Made by a program: the position numbers and the translations under genes. From contig JAAGOF010000075.1 of assembly GCA_010645155.1 (NCBI GenBank), positions 261,108 to 325,107 of the forward strand: a stretch of 64,000 bases of DNA, given 5' to 3'. Shown here one piece after another: positions 10,650 to 21,800 of the stretch; the first letter of the stretch is position 1; every line of letters starts with the position of its first letter. The notes beneath the pieces were generated by a model, which saw nothing but the letters and a program-made list of their open reading frames with translations, had not been told where the DNA came from and did no database searches. This stretch comes from Tigriopus japonicus. Taxonomy: Eukaryota > Arthropoda > Copepoda > Harpacticoida > Harpacticidae.

Positions 10650-11500
10650 CTAAAACAATTACTTCCACTCGTAACTGCATATATTTTTGTACTTCTTGGT
10701 CTCTAACACACTTCTTAGACGTGCGCCCATTTTCATTCACCAGGGATCTTAAGTTGATTGAATCATTAATTGTCCAGCCTTCAACTAAATATATTTGACA
10801 AAAATACGGCGAAGAGACTTTGTAACGTTTGGCTCAGATTTGAAATGTGTTAAGCTATGGACTGACCTAGTTTGACTTCTTTTTTTCAGAGGAATTCTCA
10901 TTTATATAAATCACAGGGATATGACTAGAATCAAAGCATGTATCACAGGAGCTTGCAAAGCAATCACTCAAGCAATCAATCATGCCTCCACGGCAGGCTT
11001 GTATTTTTTAAAACGGAATTTTCAATTAAAATTGAATCATGATACAAAAGCCGAGTCACAACGGAACATGACAAAGGTTGCTTCAAGTGGGCGTTTTAAA
11101 TCTTACCGCTGGCGGCAAAACAGGGCCATTGGCTGTGTTGCTTTGCTCAGCCAATTTTGGCAAATCCAAGTTTTTCACCGTTAAATCGTCCATTTGATGG
11201 TTCTAGGTCCCTGGAAACGATCGATATTTCACGCGAAGATGCCTAGGCTGGATTTGGGTCAATAAAACGCAAATTTTACTTTTTGGGTGATTGAATCAAA
11301 AGCAATTAAGCAAGCCTTGTGTTATTGCAAATAGAGGACTTAACATTCATCCAAACAAGAATTCAAAGATGCCAATTTGTTCAGTGGATTCCAAGGAATC
11401 AAATCAATATTTCAAAATGGTGCCCATAAAGAGAAATAAAATAGATTTTAACGTTTCTTTGTGGTAATATGATTTTTTATGTCTCATTTGCTAGCAAATA
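10650..11500 (+). repeat. Segmental repeat shared with the GT11-2 intron
   Basis: From about 11060 (CATGACAAAGGTTGCTTCAA) to 11450, two blocks match 26895-27010 and 27400-27620 in the same orientation. The 26.9-kb copy lies in the intron of the second fucosyltransferase-like gene. The ORFs here are not conserved. Nothing recognisable at 10650-10900. Confidence 0.5.
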
Positions 11501-11968
11501 AATATTGTGTAATATTCGTTATTTAACGGCATGAAGATACAGTTAGTTAGTTAATTATTCATTTATTTATTTTTCTAGCAATGCTCTAATACTTAATGAA
11601 CAACAAAATTTTCATGAATTTATCGTTACTTTGACCTGATTTTGTTTACCTGAACACCTAATTTAAAATAATGAATTTTAGTTTTACAATTCAATTTTTA
11701 TGATTGTGAGTCGTGGTAAGACGTGATATTGTCGTCTTTGAACAAAGAAGAGATCTTTTTTCTAAGTTCTTCAATGAAGGACAAATAAAACAAAAAAATG
11801 GCAAAACTTGAAAACGTGGAAAAATGGACAAAACTGTCAAAAAGTTAAAAAAAAACTTTTTTTTGGCAAACAACTTTTGTTGCCTGAAATCTACGTAGAC
11901 ACATGTGTGGAACAGGTGTGTGACTAAATGCGACATAATACCGACCAAATATGACATATCTTTGTCAA

Positions 11969-13213
11969 TGTAGAGTTCTTCTCTTCTCTCTCTATCTACG
12001 GACTTAGCTATATCGCTCTCTAAATAAAGATCAGTAAGCTTCCAACTCATCATGGTGCAGTCGGTCGGAACGATCCTACTTACTCCTTTTCTCGCCTTAA
12101 ACTATGGTTGAGAATCGAACTGCATTGCCCTCACTTTTTGATTCGGGAGTCGGGAAACTCCATGAGCAAAAGTGATTCAAAATGGAAAGAAACCGAGGAT
12201 AAAATCTCACATGTCCCTGAGACCCTTATCGGCAATTCCATGGACAATCGAGAGCCTATTTCCATGGACCAAAGGGGTTAGAGCTCCCACCCAAAAGAGG
12301 ACCATGTACCCAGAAGAGGACCGTGTACCCAGAAAAGGACCGTGTACCCAGAAAAGGACCGTGTACCCAGAAGAGGACCGTGTACCCAAAAGAGGTCTGT
12401 GTACCCAGAAGAGGACCGTGTACCCAGAAGAGGACCGTGTACCTAGAAGAGGACCGTGTACCCAGAAGAGGACCGTGTACCCAGAAGAGGACCGTGTACC
12501 TAGAAGAGGACTGTGTTCAAACATAGATTTGAACTCGAAAATTTCAAAAGGTTCGAAGTATAACCTGAGAAGAAAGTGAATCTCTCGAAAATTTCAAAAG
12601 GTTCGAAGTATAACCTGAGAAGAAATTGATATTCTCAAAAATTTCCAATTAATCAAGAGGCAAGAATGAAAATTTTGATCAATCAATCCATAATGAAGAG
12701 ATCATCTTAGTTGGTCACGAGGAGACCATAAGCACGCTTTCCAAATGTTTAAGAAGACGGATCAAATTCCAACATCCAGTTTGCAGAATTGACCAAGGAA
12801 CAAAGAGCAAAACCACTCTTCAAGGCACCTTCAACTTCAGAAAAGTACTGAAGAATTTGCCGGATGCCCAACAAGCGAAATTTAAAACTTTGAAGACACT
12901 CCCTATTTCAGAAAGAGTAATGAGGAATTGTCGGTCACCTATTCAGCGAAATGGAAAACCATCTCCAATCCAATGTCTTCAACAATGGAACTTCCACTTC
13001 AAAATTCAGAATTCGGACAATGTCTTTCTATGCAATATGGCCATAAAAGTAAAAATGTCTAATGCTTCGTATTTTCAAATATCTTTCAAATTATTGCACG
13101 TTTGCATGAGCAATAATCTTGGGGGGAGGTGAAGAGTTCTTCTCTTCTCTCTCTATCTACGGACTTAGTTGTATCGCTCTATAAATAAAGATCAGTAAGC
13201 TTCCAACTCATCA
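11969..13213 (+). mobile_element. TRIM2: complete miniature LTR retrotransposon
   Basis: Two 84-bp LTRs (11969-12052 and 13130-13213) run TG[T/A]AGAGTTCTTCTC... to CCAACTCATCA, with an AATAAAG polyadenylation motif inside; four bases differ. Target duplication GTCAA flanks both ends (11964-11968 and 13214-13218). TGGTGCAGTCGGTCGG follows the 5' LTR as primer site, and GGGGGGAGG (13121-13129) precedes the 3' LTR as polypurine tract. The internal region has no gag-pol but has a 19-bp minisatellite at the same relative place as the array in TRIM1. LTR sequence is unrelated to TRIM1 apart from the shared primer site. Confidence 0.92.
12287..12516. repeat. 19-bp minisatellite inside TRIM2 (about 11-12 copies)
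   Basis: GTACCCAGAAGAGGACCGT repeats every 19 bases from 12306 to 12515 with scattered changes (AAAAGG, ACCTAG, AGGTCT). As 19 is not a multiple of three, the reading frame cycles, which explains the repetitive ORFs on both strands. A 43-bp motif (CTCGAAAATTTCAAAAGG...) is duplicated just downstream at 12534-12625. Confidence 0.93.
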
Positions 13214-13315
13214 GTCAACTAATGGATTGTGACCTTTCTTTGCCAAAATGAAATCACCTGAACTTGAAATTATTTGAATAAATGATATTTTTGCTCAAGA
13301 CTTCCGTTACACCTG

Positions 13316-13577
13316 CATGGATAAATGATCTGAGGCCAAAATCAAAATGGCTAGGGATTCGATGGATGGTCGAGACTAACCCTCCCAAAAAGCTTATTTA
13401 AAATTGTCGAGCCAAATTCGCATTCTTTGCCTTGACAATCAATCGAAACAAGATCGTTTCCCTCAAACTGTAGGTATAACCATGATTATCCCTCGAACTT
13501 AAACTATGAAATGCCTAAGCCAAGTTTTGACCCATGCCTAGCCACTTTGGCCGCCAAAGCTCTCCACTCATCCATTG
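13316..13577. mobile_element. MITE family GGATTCTTGGGGCCAAA, copy 2
   Basis: Left part GCCAAAATCAAAATGGCTAG and right part GCCTAGCCACTTTGGCCGCC with outer CACTCATCCATTGC are diverged inverted ends of the family at 8751 and 40242. Interior phrases (AACTATGAAATGCC and AAGTTTTGACCCATGCCTAG) match the 40-kb copy. Confidence 0.6.
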
Positions 13578-13730
13578 CAAATCTCATCAAACTTGCATTA
13601 AAGCTTACTGTTCAAGCATTTTATAAAACTTTAAATAAACTTTTTCATATATTTTTATCAAAAGAATAATGCAGGAATATGTTTCAAAGTTTTCTGATGT
13701 ATTGATAAATCTAAGCAGGTACCTTAGGTC

Positions 13731-16700
13731 TTAAGTATCAACGACAGAATTGAGATGAGGAACGGTAAAGAATGATGGGTCAGCCAAACTATACCAACGA
13801 GGACAGAGAAGTGTTGTTAAGGCACGCATGGGGGAAAGTACTAAGCCGTGAAAACGGCAATCGGGAACAATCACATCCCCATCAACGAAATATCCTGCGG
13901 CGAAGCTGAACGTTCCGGGACTGAAAATAAAAACAGTGATTCTGAACGCACTAAAGTCAAATATGTTGTGGACTCTCGGGAGGATATAAAAGTTATTGGA
14001 AATCGTCATCAATGTAGGAAGAGAAGTATCTCTTTAAACTCAAGAAGTCATTTTCTTGCAAATTGAAATTCGCATATTAAAAAATAATGTAAAGCATTGA
14101 CATATATTTTCCTTGAGGAGTTGTTTAAGAACATGTTATTCATGCTTTGAAAATAAAATGCGTATCTAATTGACAGAGTCTACGCTCAAGTTCCAAGTAT
14201 GGGAAATAAATTGTTTGGAGAGACATAAATAAGGACCACCCAAACTATGCTTTATCCATTTCAAGCCTTAAAACAAGTTTTAAAGCACATTGCATGCATA
14301 TTTTATGCATGTTTTGAGTTTTCGCGAAAAGTGAAAAAAAAATCAACAAAAGTTGACACAAAAAAAAACGATTTTGAGTTGAAAATTTGAAAATGCATAA
14401 CAATTTGGATCCGCTGATTTCCCAGAGCCGCCGTGCACAGGCATTTTTTGCGTGGAGTATTATACTTAAAGACAGCAAAATTATGCTTTAAAAATTTCGT
14501 TTTAGGCTCTAGAAAATGCTGTAAAAGTGCTCGAAATATGCTCAAGCCCTTAAAATATGCTCCAAAAATACCCAAAAATACTTCTTAAAAGCAGGACTAG
14601 GTTTGAAAATATGTTTTTGCTTCACATGGTTTTTGGGGGGGGCAGTTATTCAATCTAATTGGTTTATCGTTTATCAGCCATTTTATGATAGAACTTTTAG
14701 TAAAAAGTTAACAAATTCAGATTAAACAGAAGAAAGTTATTAATGATAGGTATAGCTTAAACTTTTTGGGCTATAATTAGTGGTGATGGATGATTAAGTG
14801 CGCGCTCGTGTAGATATAAATGCTTCAGACAAATCGAGTCAGTGAGATATTTGTGACGATGAAAATATTTTTCGTTTATATTCAAGACATATCAAAGATT
14901 TCAAGGATGTTTTGTTGGCTTGCTTGCTTGGTTGTTAGCCTGCTTCCTTGTTTCCTTAACGGCATTGATGGCCAATAAAACCAAAACAGGGCATGGGGAA
15001 ATTTCCTAGTGGATTTTTGGGCGAAAACTCAAAATGTGCTTGAAAATATGGTCAAGAACAAAAATATGCATTTTATGCTTAAAACATCTTTTAGAGTCTA
15101 AAATGAATCAATCATGCGAATTGTGGCCGTCTTTAATCATAATTAACTGATTTAGTGGGTCTCCCTAATCATACGTTTTCGAGAAATTACTTTCTAAAAA
15201 ATAATAGAGAAATAAAAAATACATTCTTGGATAAGTAACATTTTGTGAAATGTTTACTGTGCCAATTATTCCTTCTTTTGCTAACAACATCATGGTACCT
15301 AATTTAAATGTAAAGATTACTGTGGAACATTTAATCATTTCAACATGCATGCTCTTGAATGCACCATGGGTATGTTTTGACATTGTCTTCAAAGCTTTCA
15401 CTGCCCTCCTGATGTGTTAAGTCCCAAGAGGAGGATAGAAAGGCCATTGTCGTAATTGTTTTGCCTTGTTTGCAAACTTTTACCGGCCAAAATTGCCCTT
15501 AATTTGCGTGAAAAGCAGATTTATTTCTAAAGAATGTCGTAAACCTTACCATGCAAAAGGCGCATTGGACTGATTTGGGCAAGTTTCAGCTAGTCGCTGA
15601 GGCTGAATATCCCTTTCTACCTTCAAAGAAATTTGACAGATGGCTGCTTTGGTATCGCCACTCTGGGAACATTGCTGTTAAGTCTTGACAAACCTGGCAA
15701 CGTGTTACCTCTCCTACCACATTAAACTTTAAATATCTTTAAGTATGTTCATAGGCAGTGTTAGGTCAATCACTTGAGAAATGTATTTTATTACAATTAC
15801 TCGAAAAATGTAACTAAAACAATTACTCCGTCAAAAAATATTATTAGTTACAATTACATCCTCCGAAAAAGTAATTCACTTAAATCACAAGTCAATTACA
15901 GTACAATTTTTATGGCGTTTACATGACAATTACAATTTTTTCCGTCGCCTTTTGCCTTTCCAAAACGATGAAAGATAAGCATCTGTCACTTTTAAGTAGT
16001 GATGCACCAACTGGCAACTTAAAATGCCTGAAAGGTTCATATGAAAGGGTGATTTACCAAAACCAAAAGCTTTTGAACGAGCTAAATATAACAAAAGTTT
16101 TACGCCATCAATATCAATATATATTTTTCTTCTTTTTTTTTTTTTTGAAGACACAAACTTTACAATTATGACGATTTTTCAAACCTTTCCTTACTCAGTG
16201 CTTGTCTGGCCGCGGTTGTGAAAGGCTGACACAAAAATCATGGTCAAAAGCTCATATGGTTTGAAAGTAATTAAATATTATAGCTTGGACGTATATTGTC
16301 ACATGTCCTATTTGTTAAAGGCATCACATCAACATCAAATTCATGACAAAATAATTCTTTGGAAATGAAAACTGATAAAATGATTTTATGATCAATTTAC
16401 AGTAGTGAGATTTTCAACAGTAATTGGTAATTTGTAATTACAAATTCGTCAATTACATGGCCAAAAATAGAATTAATTTCAATCACATTGCACCAAGGAT
16501 GCCTCAAGCCAGGATTACTTTCAAAATACACCTTGGGTCCAATCAGAACAAAGAAAATTCAACGGAACAATATATTTGTTGCAAAAAACTCACATTTTAG
16601 TATCATGATCAATAGTACGATGATAAGAAGTGTGTATTTTTGAAATACTTTTGAAATCAGGACTAAAGTACTGTGGTTCCTGACTCCGCTTGATACAGTG

Positions 16701-18089
16701 TGTAGAAACGCAAGGCTTTCATGAAAGTAAGAAATTGAACTTTGATGAAGGCCAATGTGGTTTTGATAGCAAAACTGATGGAAGGCACCGGCAATGGCCC
16801 TTATTGAACCGGGGGGAAATTGCTTTCTCCAACGCTGAAAGCCAAAGTGTTCGCCAAATCAGTTGCAATGAATGTGAAGTTCGCATTTGGTTTCAATCAT
16901 TAGTTATAGCTGATCTATTCAGCTGAATCACACAACCCACTAGGTAGTTATATTTTCTATCTTTTGCTAAAATAATATATTTGCTCAAAAATTCCCAAAT
17001 TTAGTTAGTCTTTTAAAAATCTTTTTACTAGTAGCACATATCGTTCGGGCCATTTTGCGACGAATCAACATGATAAGTGATAGAATGAGATTATTCAACA
17101 GACATACACAACAAATTTCCCTCTCATTGTACAAAGCTAGAGCATATTCCAAATCAGAAATTTGACGTGACTGGCACATCAAACGCGATTTTTCGACATA
17201 AAATGTGTCATGTTACCAAACTTTAACGTACCTTAAGATTATGTGATCCAAACTGGTTAATAGAGCAAAGTCTACTATAGCAGCTTCCTCGTGAAACACT
17301 GAATAATAGTCAATAGAAAAATAGACATCGTTGAAAATTTGCCCAAATTTCTCCTTGACCCATAACAAGTCATCAGTTGTCACAATGAAAGCAATGTTGG
17401 GCCCATGTTTCATTCTCATGATTTCCATGGCTTTGTAATAATAATGTTCTGTTATACCAAGAGCTTTATTGTAACGAAGATGATCAATATAATCAGTTCT
17501 CCGACAATGAATCCCCACTAAGGAAATGGAGATACCTTCAATCGGACTCATTTTTTTCCTCTGGGATTCTGTAATTTTAAATTTTATTTGAAGTACAAGT
17601 TCTTTGATGTCTTGGTTAAACTCAAAGAGTTGAAGAATCTCTTTTCTGTAGATCATAGCCGTTTCAGTATTTTCGGCGAACCTTTTTGTCAAAAGGTTCA
17701 ATGTCTTATTGAGCTTCGTGCTGGCAGGAAATGGGATTTGTAGATAGGTGTTCATTTGGCATGGAACCTCTTCAACCGATGGTATTGCTCTTAATGCTGG
17801 GAACACCTTCCCAAACTTGTCACGAATGCTTGCTTTCAGCAGCAATTTTGTCTTGCCAAAATTGATTGCATTTCCAAAGAGCGAAAATAACTCCAACATT
17901 TGGTTTCCCCATCCCCAGCTGTTGAAAACGGATATGTATCCTTCACATTGAGGGCGCGTGTCTTGATAGTTCCAAGCTTTTGGGATTTCCGTTGTATTAG
18001 CGACCCTCATGTGGTACCTTATAACCCAAACAGGTTCTTGAGGCCACTTCAAGAAAGGTCGTTTGGCAATATTCTCAGAACTCGCACTT
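13731..18089 (-). CDS. GT11 alpha-1,2-fucosyltransferase-like gene 1 (5' exon not found)
   Basis: Probable Golgi type II glycosyltransferase that moves fucose from GDP-fucose to a glycan. Catalytic exon 18089-17232: acceptor CCTTTTAG, donor AAG/GTACGT. Terminal exon 13920-13731: acceptor TTTTCAG, stop TAA. One split codon joins the reading ...DHIIL-SPGTFSFAAGYFVDGDV. These two exons encode 348 residues, about the family size without the membrane anchor. Motifs in order: GWGNQM (family GxGNQ), IHCRRTDY (the GT11 HxRRxD GDP-fucose motif), IVTTDDLLWVKEKF, and the C-terminal SPGTF..GYF..GD. The intron is about 3.3 kb and holds repeats. The N-terminal anchor exon upstream of 18089 was not found. 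No disabling mutation is seen. GT11 assignment is strong; substrate and linkage are inferred. Confidence 0.85.
13921..17231 (-). other. Intron of GT11 gene 1
   Basis: Donor GTACGT, acceptor TTATTTTCAG. It contains an AAAATATGCT-rich stretch at about 14240-14600 and 14990-15100, a diverged piece of the dispersed repeat (15425-15680) and an AATTAC-rich repeat (about 15750-16490). ORFs inside are short and not recognised. Confidence 0.6.
15750..16490. repeat. AATTAC-word repeat, probable decayed hAT-like element
   Basis: CAGTGTTAGGTCAATCAC near 15755 and many ATTACAATTAC words recall the elements at 26262 and 59746. Ends and target duplication are not convincing. Confidence 0.3.
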
Positions 18090-19000
18090 CTAAAAGGTAA
18101 ATTTTGAAAACTATGAGCAACAACCAGTTCTAACTTATCCCTCCCAACTCTGTGAGTGAGCCAGGAATAAGAATGTTAGTTTTTTTGGGTTTTGGCCGAA
18201 AATATCTTTTTGGGTTTTAAAACTCAAAAGTCAAAAGAAACGAAATGTTTAAATAAGACTATTCATTGCATTTTTACCTTTGAAAAAAAATATCTTATTT
18301 CATTTCCTATGCTCTTAACTTGGACGTGTCTGTTTAGAAATAAAGCAATTTGCTTGAACTTTTTCAGATCTCTGGCGTGAAAGGTTTTAGTATTTTATGA
18401 ATGACAAATTGACAATGGATGGATCTTACCGCGAGACGAGTGCTATTCCAATTATAATTCCAATTTCCTTCAATGCAAGACAGTCCAGCATTTTCCAAGT
18501 ATCAGATGAGTGAAAGAAGGCTAACGGATCTGTCCAAATGCACTTTTAAAACCTCCGACACAACTGAAATGAAGCATCCAGGACTTTAAAGCAAGAATAA
18601 CAGGGTGTTCCGATTATTTCATGATCAAATGATCATGAACAAGTCGATGTAAAGAAAGTCCCAAAATTCGAAAAAACATGGATGAAATTAAAAATCACTG
18701 AAACAAAAATGACGTTAAGCTAATTAGTCCGACATAAATTTAAACGGGAATACTGACCAAGGAGCCTGTATGGCGTCAGCTATCGTCAGCTATCACGAAT
18801 AAATCAGCCAAGGACGATTCTTTGAAGTGTTGAAAGACACATCTGGTGGCAGTCATTCTAAAAACGTTAAACACCTCCTTCAAATTTGAAGTTTAAACTA
18901 GTGTCATTTCGTAGATGGTTCTTCAACTAATCCAAACGGAAGATTTATTATTTATCTAAGAGATAATTTTTCAATTTCACTCGAATTAAAAAAAGAGAGT
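18090..19000. other. Region 5' of GT11 gene 1
   Basis: The missing first exon and promoter of GT11 gene 1 should lie here or beyond. I see no confident exon, TATA box or repeat. Confidence 0.3.
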
Positions 19001-19070
19001 TACGTGTATTGGTAACAAGAAGTTATCGAAAATATAAATTTCGAGGACAATTACATGATGCTTACCCTAA

Positions 19071-19138
19071 GGTAAGCAGTCGAGCATTCCCCAACTACCG
19101 GTACCCGCAACATCCCTGGTTTGAATCCCAGGCTTGCC
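19071..19138 (+). mobile_element. tRNA-like head, likely old SINE
   Basis: GGTAAGC (19071) pairs with GCTTGCC (19132) except for one wobble, and CCTGG TTTGAATC CCAGG forms a perfect T-arm with a B box GGTTTGAATCC. Anticodon arm is poor and the length of 68 is short, so a functional tRNA is unlikely. The sequence to about 19360 may be the SINE body, with no second copy in the window to prove it. Confidence 0.4.
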
Positions 19139-19825
19139 GAGTCCTAGTGGCTTGTGGTATTAAGTTGTATGCAGTAGTCACGGCCTTTGACGGCTTAAAC
19201 GGGCGAACGGGGTTATTTCCGAGGGTGAGGTAAAAATTAATGCTTGTTCAAGTGGAGCGGCAATATCCCCACAATGCAGACAGCCTCCATCTGATTGCAG
19301 CTGTGAGGCTGCGTTCTGACTGCAGAAAGAAACGAATCAATGATGCTTATTCTTACTCTATTTAGGTCTATTCTTGAATAGGGAGGCTTTTTGGCATTCA
19401 AAAGTGAATGACTAAATGTTCTGACACTTGAAACCTCGTGAATTAATCGTATATTTTTGTTATTATCCTCTGTAGCAAAATTTTAACTCGACTTTAAATC
19501 AATGCCTTTGGAACATTGTATTTTTGTCGTGGTAATGTCTCTTGAGTCATCCGGTAAAACATTTGCAAAATGTTTCAACACCTTGTAAATGAGCCTTTAT
19601 TGAACTGAACATTATCTCAACCACATGTCCTTACTATTTTGGATCTAAAACATGGTGAACTATAATGTCGTCAATCTGATCAGCATTATAATCGGAGTTT
19701 TTGGCCTGCTGAAGTAAGTTTGGGCCAATTCACTCATATTTAACAAACGTTTTGAGGAGAGCAGATGCATATTTCATACCGAACGTTTTATTTTAGTACC
19801 TTTTTTTGGTTGGTTGGTTTTTTTT

Positions 19826-19950
19826 ACTACCGCTACAAGGAATGGGATTCTCTGGAAAAATAAATCATAGAAAAATAATTTGATCAATTAATATTTTTAC
19901 GAAATTTGGTCTACCAACGAGCTACTGTTGGCAGATCTGCACAACCCTTG
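19826..19950 (-). mobile_element. LINE 3' end fragment
   Basis: ACCGCTACAAGGAATGGGAT and GAAATTTGGTCTACCAACGA match the 3' terminus of the LINE that starts at about 19986. A separate, truncated insertion. Confidence 0.6.
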
Positions 19951-20028
19951 GATAGCGTTTTTTGGGGGGTGGGGGGATTTTTTGATAACGCTACAAGGAA
20001 TGGGATTCCCTGTAAAGAGAGTTAATCA

Positions 20029-20550
20029 TTAATATAGTTTATATAAATACCGCTTATACGAAATTTGATCTACCAATGAGTTACTGTTGGCAGATCTGTA
20101 CAACCCTTGAATAGTGGGTTGGTCAGGAATAGTATTTAAAAATTTGTCCAATCCTGCCTTGAATGCCGTTAGAGGATCAGCTCCTACATATTCCCGACGA
20201 AGATTAATGGGCAACAAATTGAACAATGAAGGAGCCCGATAAAGAAGAGAGGAGGACTTCATTGATCGAATTAGCTTGGATTCCTTGGGATTTGGAAGTG
20301 CTCTCACAACACACGTAAAACCTCTACAATCGCCACAACTGATCTCAAAGCCTGGGTTAGGACAGAGATTATGAGCACTCTTGAAAACAAACAGTATCAG
20401 ATACCTTTCATACCTTCTTTGAATATTGTCTAGCCATAAGTTTAGGAGTCTCTCCCAATATGAGAGCTCCTCATTCCTGTGATGGGCGTAGTGAAACATC
20501 TTTGGACCTGCTCGACCTTTTGCAAACCTGCCGAACTCATTGGTGCCCAA
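20029..20550 (-). pseudogene. LINE reverse transcriptase C-terminal fragment
   Basis: A 173-codon open frame matching the region after the RT palm in LINEs: WERLLNLWLDNIQRRYERYL, CRGFTCVVRALPNP, LLPINLRR and AFKAGLDKFLNTIPD. The WERL..RRYERYL pattern and LDKFLxxIPD tail are typical of CR1/Jockey-group ORF2. It continues upstream only through frameshifts. Confidence 0.82.
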
Positions 20551-20935
20551 ATGGGGGAAGCATATTCAAGATGTGGTTGAACAATCGACTTGTACAGAGT
20601 TAGCATCGTAATACTATCTCTGGACTTGAAAGTGCGATAGATCCAGCCACACGTTTAAAATGCCTTCCCCACTTTCAACTGGATATGCTCTTCGAACTTT
20701 CCATCATCTTGGATGACAACTCCCAAATCCTTCATGGATGATACCTGCTCAATATCACAACCTCCATTGTCTTTGAGTGGAACATCTAATTTTAACGTCC
20801 CATACGTCATTGTGCTGAATTTCATCCGGTTTAAAGCAATGTTGCTCTTTGCAACCCAAGAGTCTCCAAGTCATCAATGGACTATTTGGGTCCAGGCCAT
20901 TCCTTCCACAACCTAATTTTGTGTCATCAGTAAGG

Positions 20936-21800
20936 ACGGGCAAAAAGTGCAAATAGAAAGAAGCTTCTGGTTACCAAAAGTTGCACAAAAATCAGCCCAA
21001 AATCGCAAAATAGAATGCAGAAAAAGGTCAAAAGCGCTAATAAAAGCCAAAAGAGAGCTAATAAAATTTAAAAAATTCGCAGAAAAAACTGAAATTTCTG
21101 AAACAAAAACCTTCAGTTACTTTCTTGTCATCTGCTTGTTATTTTTTAAATCTTAAAGAGGAAGATTTTTATATTAAAGTCATAGTAATCAATACTGTGC
21201 TAGCCTACGCTGGGAACCGGGAAGATTTTCAAAATATGTTTTACTTTTGTTGTTCAAAATGGTCTTCTTTGTTTTGATAATGCTTAATGAGAAAGGTAAA
21301 CAAACTGCACAGAAGGAATGTCTGATCGTGTTGGGATGCAATCAAAGCTGAGTATAAAAGTACTCTATAAATAGGGAAAAAAATTGTCATTGAAAAAATA
21401 TTCTTGTATTCAGTTATATCAATTGTGCTTTAAAAATACAAGAAGGCCAATATTCAGTGAGATTTACACCATTCTTGTGTCTTGTTTGACTACTACAGAT
21501 TGTCTGAACTTTTGTGATGAGTCTTAAATCAGATTTTTGAACTTTTCAATACCGCTACAGGGAACGGGATTCCCTGTAAAGAGAGTTAATCATTAATATA
21601 GTTTCTTTAATTAATGTTTATATGAAATTTGAAAAAATCTACCGAAAGTAAATATTTTCAAAGAAGAAATAGCAAACTCTCAACAATTTGTTCATTTGAG
21701 GCCGAATTCTTAAAAAAATCGTGCAAATAAAGGTGAAAAGTGCAAAAAGGCAAATTAATGTGTTTATGTTACCAAAAATCTTTTTACTCTTTTTGCCCGT
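20936..21800. mobile_element. MITE inserted in the LINE, GGACGGGCAAAAAG ends
   Basis: GGACGGGCAAAAAGTGCAAA at the left and the complement of CTTTTTGCCCGTCC at the right form short inverted repeats. Both subterminal regions are rich in GCAAAA and GTGCAAA words. LINE reading continues across it. Target duplication is unclear (at most a few bases). A LINE 3'-end fragment (21551-21640) is nested inside. Confidence 0.5.

Noticed and set aside
12172..12579. ORF with PEEDRVPR-type repeats as a structural protein
   Set aside because: Frame cycles with the 19-bp unit; inside TRIM2.
15750..16490. Complete hAT-like element
   Set aside because: Word content fits, but no matching ends or 8-bp duplication could be found.
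19071..19138. Functional tRNA gene
   Set aside because: Good acceptor and T stems but only 68 bp and no credible anticodon arm.
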